Source of the DNA: Brienomyrus brachyistius
Lineage: Eukaryota; Chordata; Actinopteri; Osteoglossiformes; Mormyridae
NCBI RefSeq assembly: GCF_023856365.1
Contig: NC_064548.1
Location: forward strand, 22,678,461-22,742,460
Length of the DNA stretch: 64,000 bases
Direction: 5' to 3'
Position 1 is the stretch's first letter. Every line of letters begins with the position of its first letter. Shown in pieces: positions 54,481 through 64,000 of the stretch. Position numbers and translations under genes: made by a program. The notes under the pieces were generated by a model, which saw only the letters and a program-made list of their open reading frames with translations, was not told the DNA's origin and searched no databases.

Positions 54481-54760
54481 ATTGCGCCGAAGAAATACAG
54501 GAAAAGACCATATTTCAGGAGGACTGAGACTAAAAATTGGGTGACTGACCCCCGCCTAAATAGGGCCAACAGTCATCTATGGGTGAAAACAAGTGATACC
54601 ATTACTCTGTCAGTGACGTGATTTGAACCCACAACCTTCTGGACATGGGTCCAGACCCCTCTCTGAGCTTAATGTTTTCTTGCAAAATTTGTATTTCGGT
54701 GCATTAGTCTGTGCTGGTTCTGCAGTCTCAGTCTGCTTCAGGGTGTATATGCCTCCACCT

Positions 54761-54778
54761 CCCCCCCCCCCCCCCCCC
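54761..54778. repeat. Poly-C run (18 C)
   Basis: Uninterrupted C homopolymer. Confidence 0.9.
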
Positions 54779-55777
54779 AATTTAGTCTGAAACCTTCTGA
54801 GCACGACACAGACACGCCTCGCTTCCCAACTGGCACCGGCTGACTCCACGATGCAGGTGACTGGGCCATGGAACGCGTCCAAACCTTTGGAGTGTGCCCC
54901 TGTGTCTCGCTGTGCCGAGCTGGGCCAGTCTGAAAACAGCTGTTGGGAGATGGTCGTGGGAGAGGGGGGAGGGATTCACTATTCACTGCGGTGTAAGGAT
55001 CATTACCACACCCCAGCAGAGGCTACGACCATGCGAGATTTGGTGGAAAAGTTTAATCTCTCTTGAGGCTTAAACTGGATACTGAGGACGCCACTGCAGC
55101 TTGTGGACCCTTTTGTGATATAAATTGAGAGAAGGATGCCCTGAAGTAATCCTGCTACTCATCCAGACAGATAACCGAATCAATTAAGGCAGCGAGCGAG
55201 AAAGCCAGGCTGTAGGAGCAGGTAGCGGACTCTTCAGTCAGGTACCGAGGCTGATGCTTCTCCACTGCCAAGAATTACGGGACAGAGTCTCCCCCAGGTG
55301 TTCCAAAAGGGCTCCAGCAACGTGTTTTCAAGCCCACCCTGATTTTTGTCCTTCTTCTCTATTCATCGAGCAGATCATTACCATCTCTTTAACATCCCTG
55401 GCCCACACTCATGCTGACTCTGACGTCAGCCAAGCCCGTGTTGGGTTTACAGCTGCGTTTCAGACTTTGAAGTTGTCTATGTTTTTGATCTCACTGCATT
55501 GTTGTCCCGCGGGAGTTCCAGGTGGGACAACTGTTGTACCCTTGAGCGAAGGTAATTACTGCAGTAACTCATAAAAAAAAAAAAAAATGCAGAGCTGCAT
55601 GTATTACAGCTTGGAAATGGGGGATTTACATCACCATGAGTAGTGTGCTACTGGAGTGTTTAGAGAATTGGAACAAGCTCAGTAAATCAAACGATATTTA
55701 ATATAAGGCACTTCTGAAATCATGATATCACGATTTTCCACAAAAGGTAAAAACTGGGAACAATATATGCTTATTAT

Positions 55778-55935
55778 CAGGGGTGACCAATCTTATCCGC
55801 AACGGGCCGGTGTGTATGCGGATTTACTAATTAGAGGACTGATTGGTTGAAGAGTCCTCACAGCTGACCTAAAGATTATCTCAAAATCCTGCATACACAC
55901 TGGCCTTTTGCAGATAAGATTAACCCCCCCACCCC
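55778..55935. mobile_element. Foldback MITE-like element (hAT-type ends)
   Basis: The left end CAGGGGTGACCAATCTTATC continues with GGGCCGGTGTGTATGCGG. The right end CATACACACTGGCCTTTTGC continues with AGATAAGATTAACCCCC and is the imperfect reverse complement. About 158 bp, non-coding. Confidence 0.65.
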
Positions 55936-56751
55936 GACTCATACATAACTTATAAATATATTTCCTGTGCCCAGAAAAAACAGTTGGATGTTGGGTATCA
56001 CACACCGATGGGCCAAAACATTATGACCCCCCCCCCCCCAAATGAATCTTGTGTCAAGGGTTTTTGTCAAGGTCTGGGATACTTCATACAGAAAGGCAGG
56101 CATTCCACCTTAGAAATATTGGGGGCAGGAGAAAGATGGGGGTGAGAAAGGTAGACTTAGGCAGTACTACAGTATTACCGTATTCTGTAGTAAGTTCTCC
56201 AGAAAATCCCCCTGCCCCTCCCTTGCCCGCCTCAGGATCTGCTAATTTTAACATGAAATACCGGAAATACCATATACTGTGGTATAATATTTGGATGGTG
56301 CTAAAAATTAGACACCGCTAGCCTTGTGCTGCCTGGGGAAGGTGGCACTGCCAGTGAGATTTGCAGTGAAGCTGCAGCAGGAAAAAGGAGCAAAAGCTGA
56401 ATACAGCTAAAGATAAATGTAAAATTATGGTCTGTCCCATTACAAGGGATGAAGTAGCCTTCTAAATGTATAGTTATTGCAAGGTAGCTGTACACATAAT
56501 ATAATATATATATATTAGGTCAGCTAATGGCTCTTGGATCAAATCCCTGAAACAGGAATAAAACAAGGCAGTTTTGCTTCCGGCAGCATACAAGCTCTTG
56601 AAATGTTCATGTTTGAAAAACCCTGAATTGCCTGGAACTTCCTAGATAGAATCTGAGCTGCTGTACCTGATTCTGACTACAAGGGCTTAGTACCGTAAGC
56701 ACAAGTACTAGTCCTGCAATATTACTGGTTGGATAAAAAACTGTAGCTTAG

Positions 56752-57186
56752 CTGCATATTGGCGAGAATCAAACAACAGGACAGCGGAGAACACGACAGT
56801 CTGCACCTTTTCATTCCCTATCAACCCTGGTTTTAATGGGCTGCCATATGCACTGCTACTCAAAGGCATCTATTTCATTTCGGATTTATAAAGCGAAGTA
56901 CATGCTCAGCCCAGAAGAAGCAGGTATTTTGGGTAGCGCCGTTAGCTCTTTGATAAATGGCAGCTCTTTCGGTCCGTGTGATAATGAAACAGTTGCATTT
57001 ATCTGCGACGGAATGACCCTGAGAGTGAGATTTTATGATCGGGCTCGATTCCGGGTGACACATGAATGTCCTGGCGCAGTCTTTCAAATTCACTTTAAGG
57101 GAGCCCTGGGGATGCCGTTAATTTTGATTGAAGAAGAAAGTGACCCTTTCCGTCCGGTTATTCTCCAGCCGGTGATGGATGCATAG
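56752..57186 (+). other. Unexplained open frame in intron 12
   Basis: 144 sense codons without a stop, with an ATG at 56836 giving 116 residues. The stretch LSPEEAGILGSAVSSLINGS onward has balanced, protein-like composition, but I recognise no domain. It ends 41 nt before exon 13, has no visible promoter or poly-A signal, and is not in the exon 13 frame plan. Most likely chance or an old pseudogene fragment. Confidence 0.25.
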
Positions 57187-57227
57187 GGATGACCTGTGTA
57201 ACCAGACGCCCCTCTGTGTCCCCACAG

Positions 57228-57360
57228 TCCTGGAACGCAAGGTGTGTGACCCGCTGTGCTCAGATGCAGGCTGCTGGGGCCCTGGGCCAGACCAGTGCCT
57301 GTCCTGTCGCTTCTTCAGCAGGGGCCGCTCCTGTGTGGAGTCCTGCAACCTCTACGATGG
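57228..57360 (+). CDS. erbb4: erbb4 exon 13: start of cysteine-rich domain IV
   Basis: 133 bp encoding [40 protein letters not shown] and NLYDG. Seven cysteines and [13 protein letters not shown] mark the first modules of domain IV. The first residues (ILERKVCDP) differ from the mammalian sequence, matching the divergence at the end of exon 12. The donor is gtgagc at 57361. It enters in phase 1 and leaves in phase 2. Confidence 0.97.
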
Positions 57361-60300
57361 GTGAGCCCTGCCAGCCTCCCCTCCCCCGCAAGCGTTCTGC
57401 CGCAAACATGCGCTTTCACTTCAGTCGGCTGCCTCCGTCCGTTTCTTTTCTGGACACCTTGAGTTTGGTAGTAGGGATTCCTGGCATAAGGCGGGTCTCA
57501 GAGCAGCTTCACGGTGAAAACGTGCCTCTGTTGAAGGACGATGGCCTTCAGTGTAGCTGACACAGTCCATCACCATCACGGGGACGTTCATCTCCTGCTC
57601 CGCTGCCTCCGAGGACGCTGTGCTTTCCTAAGCAGCCCTCCCCGGCTGTATCGAAGTCGACGTGCTGCTGTCTTTATGCATTTCGGCGCAGACATTTATA
57701 ATGCTGGATTGTAGGTTTTCCATTTCAGAGCACATCTATCCTAGCCTGGATTTCATTTTCAGAGCTGTCCAGTAGCAGGCTGGGATGTAATCAGTGTAAA
57801 AGCATCCTGCATCTGACTGTAAGAATGTAAAATTTACATAAAATTTTCTTGGGAAAACCTTTTTTCTATATAAAGGCGAAGCCCTGCTCTGTTATGTATT
57901 CATGTGAATCTTACATTAATACACACACACCTCACACAAACCTGTCAAACCGTGATCACACATGCAATTAGTGACCCATGTGAACATCAAAAAGGCCGAT
58001 TTGAACCCTGAACCTCAAACCCGCATTAAAGACGCCTGAAATCACAGTGAAGTCCATGAAATGTACACTCCCCCCACCCCCCCCCCCACCTATCTGCATG
58101 TTTAAAAGGCTCATTTGGAATCTGGTGCTGCACCCACTTTACCCATGTCCCGCCCCTCCCAAACGGACTGGTGTCTCGGCCTGCCATGCCCCTGAGAGAG
58201 GTCATGAGGGTAACTGCTAATCGTCGGGATGAAACCCGCCCTGCCAGCTCAGCGGGGACAGGGATGCGCCAGGCGGTGTAGTGAAAATGCTTAATTAAAC
58301 CCCCGCCACTCCACCCCCCCGCTGACGGGGCCGCGAGGGCCAAAATGACCCAGTCACCTGGCACCAAACCGACCTCTGCCAACTGACGGACCTCTGAAAT
58401 AATTTTCTGCCCTATTTCTCGAAAAACAAAAATCATCCTTGGTCACCACCCGTGCCAGGGAAGATCACCCCCTCCGTGGGCTCCTAAGGGAAAGTTTAAT
58501 TCAGTTTGAAAGGCTTGGAGGAACAGCAGAAATGTAAGACCTGCTGGATCCATTAAAGCCGCAACATGCATTGGCTGATGCTGCCTTTGATGGACAAGCC
58601 CCTTAACCCATAGTAGTTCGGAATGGGACTCCCCGAATCCCGAATTGGAATTACCATGAGACAAGGAAATTTCAAGCAATTGTTCCTGATAAATTCCAGC
58701 AAAACATAGACACAAACCCACAATCTAAGGTGTACAAAGTAATTCAAGTCATGGATAATTCGTGAATCTTGTTGCGATTGTCAGTGTCCTTCAGAAAACC
58801 TACATGAGCCCCCATTACTTCAGCCAGATGCCACCATCTTTGCAAATTGGGGGCGTTCTGCGGAGAGGCCCAGCGTACGTGTTCAAACCCGGGGGGTGAC
58901 ACTGAACAATCCTTACCATGCATAGCATGGATCTGAACGTCTGACCTTCATGATGGAATACCCCCCTTTTCTGGACACTCTGCGTCCTCAGTCTTTTCTA
59001 TCTCCCCGCTTCTTTTGTTAAGATCTACACAGTCTGCTCATTTTCCAAGCGTTATGGGTCGTCTTTTGATCATGACGCTTCTTATGATGTAATGATGTGA
59101 AAAGAGGATCCACGGGCAGCCCCAGTGTGGCATTAACTCAATCCGTGTCCCACCTGCACTCCTCCATGTCTCCGGCCTCCTTTGAAACACTCAGTCCGAT
59201 CCCTGTTTGCGCGATAGAGTTTGTATCGACTTTCCCTCAGGCCTCCTGCTCTCCCCCAGTCATTTAAGTCCTCAGGAAAAACAACACAACACTCTCCCTC
59301 AAATCCCAGTTAACCAGGCCGTATGTTTGTCAATTAATTATGGCGCTATTAATTATTTAAGGCCTCTGTCACTTGCCTATTTGGAGTATTGACCCAGCTT
59401 GGGGCTTAACTTAATCGAATCGGTCCCCCCGGTCCCACCACGCCTGGCTAGCGCATAGCAGGACTCTGGCATCAGCTGTGCTTGTCGCTAATGGAACAAC
59501 GAGGTGAGGCTAACACAATAGAGAGAATAATCTGGTAAACGGAGACTACGCGGGGCGCCGATGCGCGTCCGGGCCCGGTCCGGCCGACTGAGCATGTAAA
59601 TCAACTGTTGCCCTATATGAATAAACCCCCTCGACAAGCGCAAACCCATGAATTATTTATAGAGCCATTAGTTCAGATAGCTACACCCCATGTCATTTTT
59701 GCCAGGCGGGAATATACTGTAGATGTTTTGATGCATCACAAAGGTACAGTCTGTAACAATGACACCTGTTGGTATGTTTTGGTCATTATGGCCAATAAAG
59801 ATGGAGAGCTGTCGCCTGACATCTAGCCAGTAGCATGGCATGCATCTTCAGCCATAACAGTTTGCAATTAGAGGAGCGTTTTGACATATTCCATCATGCT
59901 CTCCATCAGAAACATGTATACACATGTATATACAAGTGAAAATAAGTTCTGGGATTAGGATACAGGTTCAGGGTCCAGTGCAGAGGCTGTTTTTAAGGTG
60001 GTGGGCATAAGAGGAGCTGTAATTCACACATAAGGAAATGCCTTATCATTTACCAATGACGTGCTTTGAATCAGTGAGTGACAGGGGAGAGGCATTCATG
60101 GGGTCAATGACCTTTTAGCTGGGGTTAGTGCCCCTGTAGCCCCACCCCTTACAGGCTCCTGGCCCTCTGGAGAAGTTTGGGTTAAAGGGCTCACTACGGG
60201 GTCCATCTGTGGTATAAATATTCTAATGGCCAAAGGATTTAAACCCATAGATTTCCAGACATGGGCACAGTTCCCAGACTATAATAGCCTGCAAGGCATT

Positions 60301-60516
60301 CACTGATGTTCACATCTTCCTAAGTTGCAGTGGTTTAAAGCGCCGACGTTTTTCCTCTGCTATGTGGCCATTTCTGTATTTTCCAGTCCCCCTGCTGCCC
60401 CTCAGATGGGCCGCTGCAGACCCAGCCAGCCAATCCCACTCACTCGGTGCTTGGAACCCAGACCAGTCGATAGGTTCCGATTCCACATGTCTCCTTGTTT
60501 CTTGTTATCTCTGCAG
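57361..60516 (+). other. erbb4 intron 13 (3.2 kb)
   Basis: No gene seen. It contains one copy of a dispersed repeat shared with intron 5 (about 59975-60165) and a C-rich patch near 58070-58088. The acceptor is ctctgcag at 60509-60516. Confidence 0.85.
59975..60165 (+). repeat. Dispersed repeat shared with intron 5, copy 2
   Basis: TTTTTAAGGTGGTGGGCATA, GGAGCTGTAATTCA, CTTTGAATCAGTGAGTGACA and GTGCCCCTGTAGCCCCACCC parallel the copy at 45046-45235. Confidence 0.75.
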
Positions 60517-60610
60517 GGATGTGCGTGAATTCGCCAATGGCTCGGTCTGCCTGGAATGCGATGCACAGTGCGAGAAAGTGGACGAAGGCTTGCAGACCTG
60601 CCATGGACCG
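60517..60610 (+). CDS. erbb4: erbb4 exon 14: domain IV
   Basis: 94 bp. The first G completes Gly, then DVREFANGSVCLECDAQCEK and VDEGLQTCHGP, ending at a codon boundary. NGS is a sequon and four cysteines follow the C-x2-C-x3-C pattern. The donor is gtgagg at 60611. The join to exon 15 reads CHGP-GPDHC, as expected for ERBB4. Confidence 0.97.
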
Positions 60611-63280
60611 GTGAGGCCGCACGCCATTTATCGACGAGTATTTATTGACATCTCTGTCTCACAAAAAGATTCGTCATGAAAGATTCCCCAGAAGAAAACT
60701 CCTGTGTACACTCGTCTCCACAACCCTTCAGATGCCGTAGAGTTTTGTTTATCTTTCAGCTCGTTGTGACTCAAGTATCCATGGTGGAACTGAGTCCTCA
60801 AAAGCCCACTAAATCCACTTCCTGGTTTAACCCAACTGGAACCAGTAAAGCAAGCAAGGGAAAGTAGGTTAAGGCAGTGATTGTCTCACAGCACCAGATA
60901 ACCTTACCCATGGTGGATTTCGAAGTCTGGTGTCTTCCATCATTACATTCAGGTGCTCCATTTATATACTGCAGTTTATAAATAACGCACAGACCGTTAA
61001 GCGCTAAGAGAAAGCAGCTTTGGACAGCTGACGAAGCTCTTCACGCAATAATGCTCGATGACTTGACGTGCTTTTATTCTCCACTGTCTCAGTTAATGTG
61101 TAAACAGACATGCTTTTGCCAACCCCATCTCATTACTGGCTCTCCAAAGTTGGAACTGAAAGTTGGCATTCTGCTAGAAAACCGGGAAAAATTTACACAT
61201 TTGCATGCCGACCTCAGGAATTGATGGCTCGGTGGGTCACATTGTTACCTCACACCTCCAGTCTCCATGTGTAGTTTGCATGCTCTTCCTGTGTCACATG
61301 AGCCTTCTCTTGCAGTCCAAATACATGCAGTTTGGTTAATTGCCACTGGATAAGTTTCCCGTTGAGTATGATTGTGTGTGTGAGTGTGAGCATGAGCTTC
61401 TATGTGTCATGTGATAAAATGGCATCTAAGTCAGGGTGTAGTCCTAGCTACCCTGTACTACCCTACCCTTGAACAGCATGGATGGATGGATGTTTTTCAG
61501 AAATCAACCACTGGGTCATTTAGCTTGCCATGCCTGGCTGATTGCGTTGTGTTCACTCTGTGCCCTGAATTGTACACAGAGTTGGCTCTTTGACTGGCAG
61601 CTTCTCCCCTCCCAAACCCCCCCCCCCCCCCTGTGGCAGTACCCACAAATGAAGTCAGAATTCCACCTGGCAGGCTGTGGCTCACAGATAGATCTGCCTG
61701 TGGTCGTTGCCTGTGTCGTTCATGGGGAGGGTCCCACATCTGGGTTAGAGTGTCGTGAAGGAGCCTTCAGTATAAAGAGGGTGGGGGGCGACTTTTCGCA
61801 TATGGAATGTCCCTGTGAATGTGCATCAGAAGAAGAGGTACAGGAGCCTGCCTGGGGCGAGGTGGGCCCCCTCTTTAAGCCCCTGTGTGGAGAATTCCGG
61901 CCAAAGCGAGTGTGCCACTCACTAGGCTTGGGTTTCCCTGGTTACTTGGCGCACGCAGGTCGGGTTGGGGTGGCGGGTGGAGACAGGTGTGAGCACATTT
62001 TTATTGGAGAAGATTAGCCAGAGCCGTGGCTGATTCTCTTGGCCCAACCATTGACAGCTTCTGGGCCGGATCTCCTCAGAATCTCCAGCAGCACTTAGCC
62101 TGTAAGCTCCGGAAAGGCGAGGCAGACTGAGTCTGCGGTCATGGGTCCACGGGCAGGACGCCGCAGAGGACGCCCCCATGCCAGGCATTCATCTCATCTC
62201 ATGCATTTCAGCAGATGAGGCTGCTCCTTGCGAGTGCCAACACAAAGGTGCTCAGAGGAGGGATTCTGTCCATATTCCATAATTTAGGAACTTCAGTACT
62301 GTCAGTGATAAGACAATTCTGTAAAGTTAGCCTGTCGGCTGATTGCCTTGCTTCTCTGACACATGGAAACGGATCCTGGACGGGACACTGTCACCCCTCT
62401 ATCAAATTTGTCCCGTTCCTGTACCACCCTTCCTGTCAACTTCTCCTGATTTTTCCTTTCACCTACACAAATTTCCTCCACAATGCTCATCAGGGACTCT
62501 CAGTCTAGGTGTCTAAATTTAATTGTTTTAACGGAGCTAAATCCAAAAAATGTTACGAGGAAAATATTGTAAGAACATAACATGCCTCTTTACTGAGGTG
62601 TGTCAAACCTATCTTTATGAGATGTGACGCCTGTATAAATATCCTTAATGACATTTCCCAAATAGCTGGCCACAGACAATGTAACTTGACCCTTTCCTCA
62701 GCCACAAGGGCAGACCGGCGGGGTCCTGTGGCACCATGAAGGTCCTCTTGTCTGACAGAGTAGTTTTATTATGTGGAAACGTCGTCCATTCCGACAGCCG
62801 CATAAAAAACCATCTTTCATCAGTCGCAGAAGAGGTAACTAACACCGCTAGACGTGTCGGCCTCTATATCAAACCAGCTGCCAGGCCCAGTTTCAGCACG
62901 AGTTCTTTATTGTTCAAAGTCATTAGATACAGTGCCCATTTAGCGCAGGCAGAATGTCAGGCGTAAAACTCACTTTGACTGATGGCCAAATGGTGAAACG
63001 GCCAGATAAACAAACATGGATTCCCACAGACACGGACCGGTCTGTATACACACATGGACATGAGACCACCAGAGTCCAGGGCCTTCCAGTCTTTGTGTGC
63101 CGCTTCTCCGGTGGTTTGGCAGGTGTCCCGGACAGTCACCCCGTCTGCACTTTCCATACTCCCGTTCCTACATTACGCCACTAAATCTCTGCGGGACAAC
63201 GCTCACGGTGGCTGCCTGTGCTGAAGAGGAGCAGCTATTGTTTTATGACTCTCCCTCCGCCTCCTGCTCCCACCCAACAG
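60611..63280 (+). other. erbb4 intron 14 (2.7 kb)
   Basis: It holds a nearly full GGATGGATGG-family repeat (about 61208-61492) and a 15-nt C run (61617-61631). A 182-codon open frame from 61469 runs through both and has no sign of being a gene. The acceptor is cccaacag at 63273-63280. Confidence 0.85.
61208..61492 (+). repeat. GGATGGATGG-family repeat, near full length
   Basis: Begins TGGCTCGGTGGGTCACATTG, continues with CACACCTCCAGTCTCCATG, TAGTTTGCATGCTCTTCCTG and GCAGTCCAAATACATGCAG, and ends ATGGATGGATGGATG. It extends the family 5' of what the other copies show. Confidence 0.75.
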
Positions 63281-63435
63281 GGCCCTGACCACTGCACAGA
63301 GTGCCTGCACTTCAAGGATGGGCCCAACTGTGTGGAGAAGTGTCCCGACGGCCTACAGGGGGCCAATAGCTTCATCTTCAAGTACGCCGAGGTTAACAAC
63401 GAGTGTCGTCCCTGCCATGCCAACTGCAGCCAGGG
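63281..63435 (+). CDS. erbb4: erbb4 exon 15: domain IV with tethering loop
   Basis: 155 bp encoding [40 protein letters not shown], then [12 protein letters not shown], ending two bases into the last Gly. Seven cysteines are present. [14 protein letters not shown] is the loop that contacts the domain II arm in the closed, autoinhibited receptor. NCS is a sequon. The donor is gtaagg at 63436. Exon 16, where ERBB4 juxtamembrane isoforms diverge, is beyond the window. Confidence 0.97.
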
Positions 63436-64000
63436 GTAAGGCAAAGGCTCTGGGCTCCACTACCAGCAGGTTACTTTACATGGTACCTTTGATTTTAACA
63501 TAATCCAGAACGCAAATGTAAATACTCGGGTGTCTGTTTCACTGTGTGAAAGTCAGCATGGGTGTGCAACCTCTTGATGTCATTCTGGAAAAAGGTGGCT
63601 GGTGGATTGATAGGCTCTTTCAATGGTTTTGCGTTGCCTTCTTTTCCAGACGCGGACAGTACAGTACACGCAAACATAGTCAGGTAGTAGAGTTTGAACC
63701 ACCTTCGAAATTTGGTTCAGCCCGCTCCAGTCGGTGAAATCTACGAAGGGGACCCCCTGCAGTTGGCAAAAATTATTGTGAGGGACCTATCAGTAGTGAT
63801 GCTGGACCCCCATGAAATTAATTCCTGGGGGTCATAAAAAAATGAAAATCTACGGTCTATTTTTGGAAATTAACTAACCCTTCAGAAAAAAATGGGGGTT
63901 TGGAATACCTGCTTATGGACAGACACGGCGAGACGCAGAGGGGATGCCTGAGGGACGAAGTCTCACAGGCAAACCTCTGGCTAGCCGAGGAACGGCGTGA
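63436..64000 (+). other. erbb4 intron 15, 5' part
   Basis: No gene or clear repeat seen in these 565 bases. The end of the window falls inside the intron. Confidence 0.85.

Larger units (their letters stand above)
53659..57227 (+). other. erbb4 intron 12 (3.6 kb)
   Basis: It holds a (TG)20 tract (54339-54378) beside a diverged copy of the GGGGAC-rich dispersed repeat, an 18-nt poly-C run (54761-54778), a foldback element (55778-55935), a short motif CGATGGGCCAAAACATTATG (56007-56026) that resembles ends of common fish DNA transposons, and an unexplained open frame at 56752-57186. The acceptor is cccacag at 57221-57227. Confidence 0.85.

Noticed and set aside
61469..62017. 182-codon open frame, the longest in the window
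   Set aside because: It begins inside a dispersed repeat tail, runs through a poly-C tract, and has no recognisable domain or conserved motif.

Overview
The window is nuclear DNA from a ray-finned fish, most likely a teleost. Its one recognisable gene is the receptor tyrosine kinase gene erbb4 on the + strand. The evidence is thirteen split exons with canonical GT/AG borders, plus the repeat landscape: long (TG)n tracts, poly-C/poly-G tracts, short terminal-inverted-repeat elements, and repeats ending in GGATGGATGG or TTGAATTGAA. I see no bacterial, viral or organellar gene, and no second protein gene I can support. Layout: 1-9870 is the 3' part of the intron before the first visible exon. 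Exons 3 to 15 (numbered by homology to other vertebrate ERBB4 genes) lie at 9871-10057, 38716-38847, 43160-43225, 45907-46025, 47049-47190, 49286-49399, 49962-50088, 50864-50937, 52445-52535, 53459-53658, 57228-57360, 60517-60610 and 63281-63435. They join in one open frame of 1634 nt (about 544 codons). Exons 1-2 (signal peptide and first residues) and exons 16 onward (rest of domain IV, juxtamembrane, transmembrane, kinase and tail) lie outside. The exons encode most of the extracellular half of the receptor. Exons 3-4 give domain I (L1), 5-8 the cysteine-rich domain II with its dimerisation arm, 9-12 domain III (L2), and 13-15 most of the cysteine-rich domain IV. Identity as ERBB4 rather than EGFR, ERBB2 or ERBB3 rests on long near-identical stretches such as [32 protein letters not shown] and [14 protein letters not shown]. 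Everything else is intron. Intron 3 (28.7 kb) holds most of the repeats, including a ten-copy 28-bp minisatellite, a short interstitial telomere-like tract, several foldback elements and a dispersed repeat whose copies sit next to TG/CA microsatellites. Introns 4-14 are compact (0.56-4.3 kb). Intron 6 holds a 487-bp terminal-inverted-repeat element with TA flanks. Exon 6 is bracketed by poly-C tracts, one lying inside the likely pyrimidine tract of its acceptor. I did not find an unknown biological system. The most useful second looks are the poly-C splice context, the divergent domain III/IV boundary of the protein, the repeat families, and one long unexplained open frame in intron 12.
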